Shown: one piece after another, positions 1-5,288 of the stretch
How positions within the stretch are numbered: position 1 is the first letter of the stretch
Layout: each line of letters begins with the position of its first letter
Assembly (NCBI GenBank): GCA_937920335.1
Contig: CALGUT010000123.1
Coordinates: forward strand, 1-5,825
Length of the DNA: 5,825 bases
Direction: 5' to 3'
Origin: an uncultured Opitutales bacterium
GTDB lineage: Bacteria > Verrucomicrobiota > Verrucomicrobiia > Opitutales > UBA2995
Notes under the pieces: generated by a model
The model's input: the letters and a program-made list of their open reading frames with translations, nothing else
Databases searched by the model: none
Told to the model about the DNA's origin: nothing
Program-made: the position numbers and the translations under genes

Positions 1-319
1 CCAGAGAATACACCGAGAATATTCCCATGGGCATCAAGTCAGTTAGGACGAGACTTATAGTCCTTGCCCGATTTCGGGGTGATAAGGTCTCCAAGGCTTC
101 TCCATTTAGATAGACGTTGCCGGCCAGCTTCTCTTGCAGGCCAGCGAGTGTCCGAATAAGCGTTGATTTTCCAGTCCCGTTCGGACCGAGCAGACAGACG
201 AATCGTCCCCGATGGAGCTCGAGGTTCAATCCTTCTGCAATCTGTTTGGTCCCGGATTTCCGGTCGGTATAGCCGATCGCTAATTCATCTGACTTAAGTA
301 TGGGTGTTTGGGTGCTCAT
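1..319 (-). CDS. btuD: Vitamin B12 ABC transporter ATP-binding protein BtuD, 5' part (runs off the window)
   Basis: This is the ATPase that drives corrinoid import through BtuC at the inner membrane. The first 106 residues are visible and the gene continues past base 1. The Walker A motif GPNGTGKST lies at residues 45-53, preceded by the usual ABC beta-strand core (FVCLL) and followed by LIRTLAGL; this is typical of the FecE/BtuD/FhuC group. At the expected Q-loop the sequence reads ISLVLTD (residues 88-94), with Thr93 where most ABC proteins have Gln. I recall the same substitution in some FecE-like ATPases of Bacteroidota-type corrinoid/iron operons, so it need not be a defect. The ATG at 319-317 overlaps the btuC stop as ATGA, which suggests translational coupling and supports this start. 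Walker B, the signature motif and the H-loop are outside the window. The substrate is assigned from the riboswitch-led operon, because the ATPase alone cannot distinguish B12 from siderophores. Confidence 0.88.
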   Translation of the reverse strand, partial: MSTQTPILKSDELAIGYTDRKSGTKQIAEGLNLELHRGRFVCLLGPNGTGKSTLIRTLAGLQEKLAGNVYLNGEALETLSPRNRARTISLVLTDLMPMGIFSVYSL

Positions 320-1380
320 TTCCCAAAGAGGGTTTTAAGACTACCCTGTTTAACGAGTGCTACGATAATTACGGGGGCACCAAAGAGCGCAGTGATCGCA
401 TTCAATGGTAGAACTGTGTCGAATCCAGGGGCCTTGGCGATCAGGTCGGCGGCCAGTGCAAGCGAGGCTCCAACTAGGAGGGTCGCTGGAATCAGTTTTC
501 GGTGCTCTGAGCTTTGCCACAAATAGCGACAAAGGTGTGGCGCCGCGATACCCAAGAATCCGATGGGTCCGCAAAATCCAGTGATGGTTCCCGTTAAAAC
601 GGAAGCGACTATTAAGCACCAGTAGCGGGTCCGCTTTACCGGAGTTCCCAGGCTGGTTGCGTACTGCTCTCCTAGAAGAAGGGCGTCGAGCGGTTTAGAA
701 AGTAGGAGCGTTGAAAAACATCCAACGGCAATCACGGGCATGAAGATCGGCATCTGTCCCCAGGTAACATTACCGAATTGGCCGAATGACCAGGTGAGAA
801 ACGACTGTAGTCTCTCGGCCATACTAAAGAACATGAGTAGGCTTACGATAGCTCCGACCGTATAGCTGATCATGAGACCCAGGATAAGAATGGACATGAC
901 ATCCATTCGGCGAGCGAGGATGAGAATGAGTAATAGAACGCTGGCGGAACCCAAGCTCGCTGCGACGACGACTAAGACGTGTCCGGTCACCCCGAGTCCT
1001 TGAGTCAGGACCAACCCTGCAGGGGCCATCGCCAAAATGACTACGGCCACTCCCAGACTGGCACCCGAATTAACTCCCAGTACGAAGGGATCCGCCAATG
1101 GATTTCGAAAGACAGTCTGCATCAATAATCCGGATACGCCTAGAGCTGCACCAGAAAAGAGGGCGGTGAGTGCTTGAGGGAGCCGGAAGTCGATTACGAT
1201 TTGTCTTATAACTGAATCTACAGATTCGCTTCCTAAAAATACTCTAAGTAGGTCGCCCCCTGAAATGATGATGGATCCCAAGCACACATTCGCCGCGAAC
1301 AGGACTAGCAACACCAATACTAGCCCACCGTAGAGGAGTAGGGGGCTTCGTTTCGTAATTGGTGAACTAGGAGAGGTCAT
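316..1380 (-). CDS. btuC: Vitamin B12 ABC transporter permease BtuC (FecCD family)
   Basis: This inner-membrane permease of the FecCD/BtuC family (PF01032) forms the corrinoid channel as a dimer with BtuD. It has 354 residues from the ATG at 1380, close to the family norm of about 330-350. Hydrophobic segments are consistent with about ten membrane helices, the first near residues 13-35. Family hallmarks are RLPQALTALFSGAALGVSG (about 66-84) with MQTVFRNPLADPF just after, LGEQYATSLG (236-245), GPIGFLGIAAPHLCR (271-285), and a C-terminal LPLNAITALFGAPV stretch (324-337). A longer in-frame start at 1413 exists, but its 11 extra residues (MRLLRILWFPT) are encoded by the flanking inverted repeat of the GxxExxY cassette, so 1380 is preferred. 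No good Shine-Dalgarno site precedes either start. The stop overlaps the btuD start (ATGA). The B12 substrate follows from the riboswitch-controlled operon. Confidence 0.92.
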   Translation of the reverse strand: MTSPSSPITKRSPLLLYGGLVLVLLVLFAANVCLGSIIISGGDLLRVFLGSESVDSVIRQIVIDFRLPQALTALFSGAALGVSGLLMQTVFRNPLADPFVLGVNSGASLGVAVVILAMAPAGLVLTQGLGVTGHVLVVVAASLGSASVLLLILILARRMDVMSILILGLMISYTVGAIVSLLMFFSMAERLQSFLTWSFGQFGNVTWGQMPIFMPVIAVGCFSTLLLSKPLDALLLGEQYATSLGTPVKRTRYWCLIVASVLTGTITGFCGPIGFLGIAAPHLCRYLWQSSEHRKLIPATLLVGASLALAADLIAKAPGFDTVLPLNAITALFGAPVIIVALVKQGSLKTLFGK

Positions 1381-1390
1381 TGTTGGGAAC

Positions 1391-1417
1391 CACAAAATAC
1401 GCAGAAGACGCAAAAGG
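1391..1417 (+). repeat. Flanking inverted repeat of the GxxExxY cassette, btuC-side copy
   Basis: On the plus strand this A-rich stretch contains CGCAGAAGACGCAAAAGG. It aligns with the minus-strand sequence just before the GxxExxY start (CTCAGAAAACACAAAATG at about 1818-1801), sharing the pattern CAGAARACRCAAAA. The two copies are therefore inverted relative to each other and bracket the gene. This copy lies between the GxxExxY stop and the chosen btuC start, and the upstream in-frame btuC ATG falls inside it. I recall similar ACAGAA/CACAGA-rich repeats beside GxxExxY genes in other environmental genomes, but could not search for this. Confidence 0.55.
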
Positions 1418-1428
1418 GGTCGATGGGT

Positions 1429-1803
1429 TTAATAAATAAACTTTCTAATTTGTAGTTTCTCGGCGCCAAAATTAGTCAGGAGACCGTGGGCAATTCCGGT
1501 TGCTTTCAGGTATGACAGAATTTGAGCTGTGTGTTCGTTAGAGATAGATTTTACTGCTTTTAGTTCAATCAGGATATGTTTTTCTACAATGAGGTCTGCA
1601 AGGTATTCTCCCACTGTCGATCCATCTTCATCTGTAACAGGAATTGCTACCTGTTGTTCAACATTCAGCCCAAGCGTCATTAATCGATTTCGAAGGGAGT
1701 TCTCGTAGACTTTTTCTAAAAATCCGTTCTTGATATATGTGTGTATTGAGAAAGCGGTTTCTCTATTCGTATCTGCAAGTTGGTTGATTTCAGTTTCTGT
1801 CAT
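1429..1803 (-). CDS. GxxExxY family protein (PDDEXK_3-like), function unknown
   Basis: This 124-residue protein belongs to the GxxExxY family (PF13366, PDDEXK_3), which has a predicted nuclease-like fold and no settled role. The name-giving motif is GFLEKVY at residues 27-33 (Gly27, Glu30, Tyr33). A PD-(D/E)xK-like core follows: Asp70 in YLADLIVE, then Glu80 and Lys82 in IELKAV, and Gln94 in the helix AQILSYLK. The length is normal for the family and the motifs look intact, so there is no sign of decay. It has no signal peptide or membrane segment and should be cytoplasmic. It sits between btuF and btuC, 126 bases after btuF and 48 before the chosen btuC start, unlike the overlapping btuB-btuF and btuC-btuD pairs. 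Imperfect inverted repeats flank it. It has no evident link to B12 uptake and is best read as an inserted cassette. Confidence 0.88.
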   Translation of the reverse strand: MTETEINQLADTNRETAFSIHTYIKNGFLEKVYENSLRNRLMTLGLNVEQQVAIPVTDEDGSTVGEYLADLIVEKHILIELKAVKSISNEHTAQILSYLKATGIAHGLLTNFGAEKLQIRKFIY

Positions 1804-1826
1804 TTTGTGTTTTCTGAGCTTTTGTT
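1801..1826 (-). repeat. Flanking inverted repeat of the GxxExxY cassette, btuF-side copy
   Basis: Read on the minus strand this is an A-rich run ending CTCAGAAAACACAAAATG, with the final ATG being the GxxExxY start codon. It matches the plus-strand copy at 1391-1417 in inverted orientation with a few mismatches. Immediately upstream on the minus strand is CGAGCGATAGCGAG (about 1831-1844), a low-complexity stretch that may belong to the same element. No target-site duplication could be confirmed by eye. Confidence 0.5.
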
Positions 1827-1896
1827 ATTCTCGCTATCGCTCGTTGAGGTGTCGTCATTTCATTCCTCGGTGGTGGTTGCTCCTTCTTCTTCGTAT

Positions 1897-1915
1897 AAAA
1901 AGTTGTAGTAACAAC
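1897..1915 (-). terminator. Weak terminator-like hairpin after btuF
   Basis: On the minus strand, 14 bases past the btuF stop, GTTGT pairs with ACAAC around the loop TACT, and TTTTT follows directly. The layout is that of an intrinsic terminator, but the stem has only five base pairs, two of them G-C, so it is likely weak. It could attenuate transcription between btuF and the GxxExxY/btuC/btuD part of the operon, or have no effect. The rest of the 126-base gap contains an AG-rich run and the cassette flank, with no supportable gene. Confidence 0.3.
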
Positions 1916-1929
1916 GGCCTAGTTCTGGG

Positions 1930-3048
1930 CTACTTCAATTGCTCATAGTAAATAAACTGATGATCTGGTAATAAATCCGGGTGGAAGATTTTGATGAGGT
2001 CGGCCAGTACTTCGTCGGGGCTATTAATCCCACGTTCCCAGATATCGTTTCCTCCGTGAGTATTTACCCGTACCGTATTATTAAATACGTTACCTTCGCG
2101 GAATGCACGGAAGCCGGAGAGCCTTGAATCTACTGAGCCGAGCGAGGCAAGAGAGCTGTGGGCCCCGGGATTCAACCATATGTCTGCATCGGCAGCCTTA
2201 AAAAGAATAACTTCGAAATCCAGTGGGATTCCACCAGCAGTCTCATCGTCCGCCCAGAGGTAATGAGCACCTGCGTCAGCAAATGCCTGGGCATTGTAGC
2301 TAGCGCCTCCGGGCAAGTGCCAAACGCCGCCGTAGGGTGCGTTTGAAAATACGGTCGGTTTAGTTTTTACGGAGGTTGTGAGGTTCGTTAGCGCTTCATA
2401 CTTTTCAGCAACACCTTCGAAGAAATTCTCTGCTTGAGTTTCTTTGTTCACAAAAGCTGCAATCACTTTAATCCATTCGGATCTGGCGAGCGGATGATTC
2501 TCCATCCATCCAGCGGTGAGTACTACAGGAAGACCTGCCCGCTCCAACCTTGGATGATCGTCGTAGACGGCATCCCCCGAAGTACTGGTAAGGATGAGAT
2601 CCGGCCGAATCTTCAGGATGGTCTCGATATCCAAGGCGGCGCCACCTTGGATGGCTGTTATTCGGCCATCCTCTATACGCTGATGAACGTCCGCGTCGTT
2701 CGTGAGGTTTGCGTAGGCTACTCCTGCCAACTTGTCATGCAGCCCAAGCGTCTGGACCGGACCCAAGTAAACGGTTGAGGTGATTACGATTCGCTCAACC
2801 GGAGTACGGATGATCTTTACGTCACTAGGAAGACCCGGGACGGCATCCTCTTTCGAGACCAAGGCGTAGGTTTGACTCAAGTTACCAGACCCGCGCCATG
2901 GATTCGTAATCGTTAGCAATCGATGCGTTGAAAACTGCTCGATGCTAAAATTTTCGGCGTATCGATTATCCGAATATAGCTTCGCTGAGGTGCCCCCTAA
3001 AAAGAGGCACAGCGAGCTCAAACAAATTATCTTACTTAGTCGTTTCAC
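1930..3048 (-). CDS. btuF: Periplasmic corrinoid-binding protein BtuF
   Basis: This soluble periplasmic protein binds corrinoid and delivers it to BtuCD. The 372-residue product starts with a Sec signal peptide (MKRLSKIICLSSLCLFLGGTSA, likely cut after Ala22). There is no convincing lipobox, because Cys14 is preceded by Leu. The iron-complex/cobalamin binding fold (PF01497 type) runs from about residue 84 to 358. It includes VERIVITS (84-91), the helix IETILKIRPDLILTS (141-155), EWIKVIAAFVNKE (191-203), VFRAFREGNVFN-like sequence near 313-323, and a C-terminal segment PDEVLADLIKIFHP (344-357). About 55 residues (28-83) precede the fold, making it longer than E. coli BtuF; binding proteins of Bacteroidota-type operons often carry a similar FSIE...NPW segment. 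The start codon is GTG at 3048-3046, overlapping the btuB stop as TAGTG, so translation is probably coupled. Corrinoid specificity comes from the riboswitch context; the fold alone would also allow a siderophore binder. Confidence 0.88.
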   Translation of the reverse strand: MKRLSKIICLSSLCLFLGGTSAKLYSDNRYAENFSIEQFSTHRLLTITNPWRGSGNLSQTYALVSKEDAVPGLPSDVKIIRTPVERIVITSTVYLGPVQTLGLHDKLAGVAYANLTNDADVHQRIEDGRITAIQGGAALDIETILKIRPDLILTSTSGDAVYDDHPRLERAGLPVVLTAGWMENHPLARSEWIKVIAAFVNKETQAENFFEGVAEKYEALTNLTTSVKTKPTVFSNAPYGGVWHLPGGASYNAQAFADAGAHYLWADDETAGGIPLDFEVILFKAADADIWLNPGAHSSLASLGSVDSRLSGFRAFREGNVFNNTVRVNTHGGNDIWERGINSPDEVLADLIKIFHPDLLPDHQFIYYEQLK

Positions 3049-4913
3049 TAGAAGCTGAACCTGGCTCCTCCGAAGACGGCAAAACCGGATGTTTGGAAAC
3101 TCAACACTTCTTCATATTCTTCGTCGAACAGATTGTCGATCCGCAGCCAGAGCTGTGTCCGGTCATTTATGTCATACTGAGAGGCTAGATTGACGACTGT
3201 ATAGCCTTCCTGTTTGGACGTCGACGACCTGAGACTGTATTGGCTGGTTACAGTGAGCGCGTTTACAGTGATATTCGTTTTCTCGGACGGCTGCCAATCG
3301 ACATTGATCGAGAAGATGTTGCGAGGTACCCGTTCAGCCTCAGTTCCGTCGAGGTAATTGGCGTCGCTGTAAGTATGGGCAATCGATGCGGTTGCATTCT
3401 GCGCGACTTGAAATTTTAGTGCAGTTTCGAGACCCTTGCTTTCGTACAGATCTTCATTTGCGAAAGTAAAGCTGTCGAAGCTGAAGACGATCTTATCCTC
3501 GACTTCGTTTCCAAAGAGAGTGGTCGTGAAATAGACCTTGCTGTCCACCAGTGCTTGTTCGAACCCGAAATCCCAACCCTCTCCTGATTCAGGCTTCAGG
3601 TCCTCGCTGCTAAATGCACTGAAAAGCTGAAAGAATGAGGGTGCCTGGAAAGAGGTTCCGTAAGAACCGCGGAAACGGGATCCTGTATCTTTTATCGAGT
3701 AACTAAATGTGGATCGCCACGTGGTCTCTTCACCATAGGCACTGTTGTCATCGTAACGTCCTCCCAGAGTCCAGGTAAAGGCGTCCGATATCGGCAATAT
3801 ATTCTCTGCGAAGATCGACGTGTTGTCCCTGGTAACCTCTTCAGTTCGATTGTCTTCTGTTTCATATTCAGCACCAGCGACGAGTTTCCAATGTTCGTTC
3901 AATTCGAGTTCGTTTTTCCAATCGTATCTAAGACGATCGCCATTACTGGGAAATCGCCCGCCAGCTACCGTCACCGATTCGACATCGGTGAAAGCCACGC
4001 CGAACGTACTATCCCAGCTGTCGTTGACTTCGAAGTCAGCCCCGATTCGAGAGAATAGCTGTGTGGTTTCGGTGAAGTTTTCAAACGTTGGATCTCCAAA
4101 TAGCGAATCGGGTAACCCGGGGTCAAAAGCGGAGAAGGTATCGAACCAATAAGTAAGGAAATTCAGGGAAGTAGTTTCGCTGATTTCATACCCGAGTTTG
4201 AGGGATGTCTGGAAATTTTCGTATTTATCATCGTCGGCCCATTCGGGTCCAAACGATTTGTCCTGCACTGAAAACGCGTGTTCGTAGTAGTTGGCGTTAA
4301 GTGCCCAACTGAGTTTTCCCTGAGCTCCTTGGGTGCTAAGGTTACCGGCAATCGTATCATGAGCCCCGTAGCTAAATCCGACGTTGCTTTCAGGGTCCGA
4401 GTGTCCGTCCTTCGTATGGATGCTAATCACTCCTGAAAGGGCATTCGCTCCGTAGAGTGAACTTTGTGGTCCTTTCAAAATCTCTACCCTGGAGACGTTA
4501 TTTCCGAACAGACTTCCGAAATTTATGATCTGCCCATCCGCTGGATTATCGACTTCTATACCGTCAATAAGGACGGTGGGTGGGTTCGTATTGAGACCGC
4601 GAGTGGTGATTCCGAATACGCCGCCTGGACTTCCGTTATTTCGTAGATAAAAGCCTGGGACGAAGCGCAGGGAATCGAGCAGGAACGGTTGGTCTGATTT
4701 TTGAAGATCTGTGGCTTCTAGAATATCGACACTACTGCCGACTTGATGGAGTGGCACTTCTGAGCGGTGAGCCACCACGACTATGCGGTCGAGGTCATAA
4801 ACGTCTGTTACCTGATCCGAAACCTGTGAACGCGCAGGGAGCGTCAGGCAAAGCAGACTGAAGCAAGCGGACAGAGATATCCGTTTGCCGAATTGTTGAT
4901 GGAAGGATGTCAT
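3048..4913 (-). CDS. btuB: TonB-dependent vitamin B12 outer-membrane receptor BtuB
   Basis: This outer-membrane beta-barrel with an N-terminal plug imports corrinoids using TonB energy. From the ATG at 4913 it has 621 residues, close to the 614 of E. coli BtuB. A signal peptide covers residues 1-29 (hydrophobic SLSACFSLLCLTL, probable cut ARS|Q). The TonB box is DRIVVVA at 42-48, comparable to DTLVVTA in BtuB. The plug (about 46-168) contains RFVPGFYLR, TTRGLNTNPPTVLIDGIEV, and RVEILKGPQSSLYGANALSG (142-161), a hallmark of these receptors. The barrel ends in FGGARFSF with the expected terminal Phe. A longer in-frame ATG at 4982 would add 23 residues of charged, His-containing sequence before the signal peptide, so 4913 is preferred. 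That start codon lies in a 9-bp stem downstream of a cobalamin riboswitch, so expression should fall when cobalamin is plentiful. No clear Shine-Dalgarno site precedes it. Confidence 0.95.
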   Translation of the reverse strand: MTSFHQQFGKRISLSACFSLLCLTLPARSQVSDQVTDVYDLDRIVVVAHRSEVPLHQVGSSVDILEATDLQKSDQPFLLDSLRFVPGFYLRNNGSPGGVFGITTRGLNTNPPTVLIDGIEVDNPADGQIINFGSLFGNNVSRVEILKGPQSSLYGANALSGVISIHTKDGHSDPESNVGFSYGAHDTIAGNLSTQGAQGKLSWALNANYYEHAFSVQDKSFGPEWADDDKYENFQTSLKLGYEISETTSLNFLTYWFDTFSAFDPGLPDSLFGDPTFENFTETTQLFSRIGADFEVNDSWDSTFGVAFTDVESVTVAGGRFPSNGDRLRYDWKNELELNEHWKLVAGAEYETEDNRTEEVTRDNTSIFAENILPISDAFTWTLGGRYDDNSAYGEETTWRSTFSYSIKDTGSRFRGSYGTSFQAPSFFQLFSAFSSEDLKPESGEGWDFGFEQALVDSKVYFTTTLFGNEVEDKIVFSFDSFTFANEDLYESKGLETALKFQVAQNATASIAHTYSDANYLDGTEAERVPRNIFSINVDWQPSEKTNITVNALTVTSQYSLRSSTSKQEGYTVVNLASQYDINDRTQLWLRIDNLFDEEYEEVLSFQTSGFAVFGGARFSF

Positions 4914-4953
4914 TTGTGAGTGTGACTTGCGCGTTCGCAAATGGACAAATGAC
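4909..4953 (-). promoter_or_regulatory. Start-codon-sequestering hairpin of btuB (putative riboswitch expression platform)
   Basis: In the minus-strand RNA, GTCATTTGT (4953-4945) is perfectly complementary to ACAAATGAC (4917-4909) over nine base pairs, and the second arm contains the btuB ATG (4913-4911). An inner hairpin, ATTTGCG (4942-4936) with CGCAAGT (4931-4925) around loop AACG, adds seven pairs including one G-U. When formed, the structure would bury the start codon, fitting translational control by the upstream cobalamin riboswitch. There is no U-tract after it, so it is not an intrinsic terminator. Confidence 0.65.
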
Positions 4954-4956
4954 GCT

Positions 4957-4971
4957 AGAGGGCATGCCTCT
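4957..4971 (-). other. Small hairpin in the btuB leader
   Basis: In the minus-strand RNA, AGAGG and CCTCT form a 5-bp stem around the loop CATGC, three bases before the start-sequestering stem. It may stack on that stem, or its AGAGG arm may take part in alternative pairing. There is no separate evidence for a function. Confidence 0.35.
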
Positions 4972-4999
4972 TCGGCTCCCATTAGTTACTTTTGCATCC

Positions 5000-5018
5000 A
5001 CTCGTTTCTGCGACAAGT
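5000..5018 (-). promoter_or_regulatory. Hairpin just after riboswitch P1, candidate P13/L13
   Basis: In the minus-strand RNA, ACTTGT pairs with ACGAGT (six pairs, one G-U) around the 7-base loop CGCAGAA. It lies three bases after the closing P1 helix, where cobalamin riboswitches usually carry the hairpin whose loop (L13) kisses loop L5. By eye I find only a CGC/GCG match to the L5 region, so the kissing contact is plausible but unproven. Confidence 0.45.
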
Positions 5019-5021
5019 TTT

Positions 5022-5168
5022 GGTGCTTCCTACTGCCAGTATTCGGACTTCAGACTTTGATGCCTGTTACCGTAGCGCGACTGTCACTGATTCTCACAGC
5101 GTTCCCTGGGTCAGTTGGAAATTTATTTTAGATAAATAAGGTAAAGAACAAGTGGTGGGTTAAGCACC
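5022..5168 (-). promoter_or_regulatory. Cobalamin riboswitch aptamer
   Basis: The minus-strand RNA carries the conserved elements in the right order. P1 is closed by GGTGCTT (5168-5162) and AAGCACC (5028-5022). A 6-bp arm ATTTAT/ATAAAT lies at 5137-5121. Then come GGGAA (5106-5102), a short stem with a TGAGAATC loop, CGCTACGGTAA (the conserved CGCNACNGU core, about 5075-5065), and the B12 box GTCTGAAGTCCGAATACTGGC region (5055-5035). These match the cobalamin riboswitch consensus. It sits directly upstream of btuB and should repress the operon when intracellular cobalamin is high. It is also the strongest evidence that the downstream receptor and transporter carry corrinoids. The sub-family (adenosyl- or hydroxo/methyl-cobalamin) cannot be decided by eye. 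Confidence 0.92.
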
Positions 5169-5288
5169 TTATTCAAAATTGATGCAAGGACTTTGTTGTT
5201 GGGCGATTATGCTCACTGATTTTACTCTTCGGTCCCGAAGCTCGCTTTTACGGCTCCGCAGGCGAACATTCGCGCTCGGAAGTAGGGA
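5169..5288 (-). other. Intergenic region between dmeF-like gene and btu riboswitch, with two palindromes
   Basis: This 120-base gap should hold the btu operon promoter and any end signal for the upstream gene. Two palindromes stand out: GCGAACATTCGC at 5262-5273 and CTTCGGTCCCGAAG at 5227-5240. Neither is followed by a convincing T-tract on the minus strand, so they are not clear intrinsic terminators. A minus-strand CATAAT at 5211-5206 resembles a -10 box, but I see no matching -35 hexamer, so no promoter is called. Confidence 0.4.

Noticed and set aside
1381..1413. Longer btuC start at ATG 1413
   Set aside because: The extra residues are encoded by the cassette's flanking repeat and add nothing to the FecCD fold.
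2985..3048. BtuF as a lipoprotein
   Set aside because: Cys9 and Cys14 lack a proper lipobox; an ordinary Sec cut after GGTSA fits better.
3820..4152. Plus-strand 110-residue open frame inside btuB
   Set aside because: It is Ser-rich low-information sequence antisense to the conserved receptor barrel frame, with no sign of a real product. The plus-strand 114-residue frame at 2434-2778 inside btuF was rejected on the same grounds.
316..4913. Siderophore or heme uptake operon
   Set aside because: Receptor and FecCD-type transporter would fit, but the cobalamin riboswitch directly upstream points to corrinoids.
4914..4982. Longer btuB reading frame starting at ATG 4982
   Set aside because: It would put 23 charged residues ahead of a clear signal peptide and would translate leader hairpins; the 4913 start gives a normal signal peptide and a length near E. 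coli BtuB.
4907..5139. Plus-strand open frames of about 70 residues across the riboswitch leader
   Set aside because: They are antisense to the riboswitch and hairpins, have no recognisable domain, and are best explained as chance open frames.
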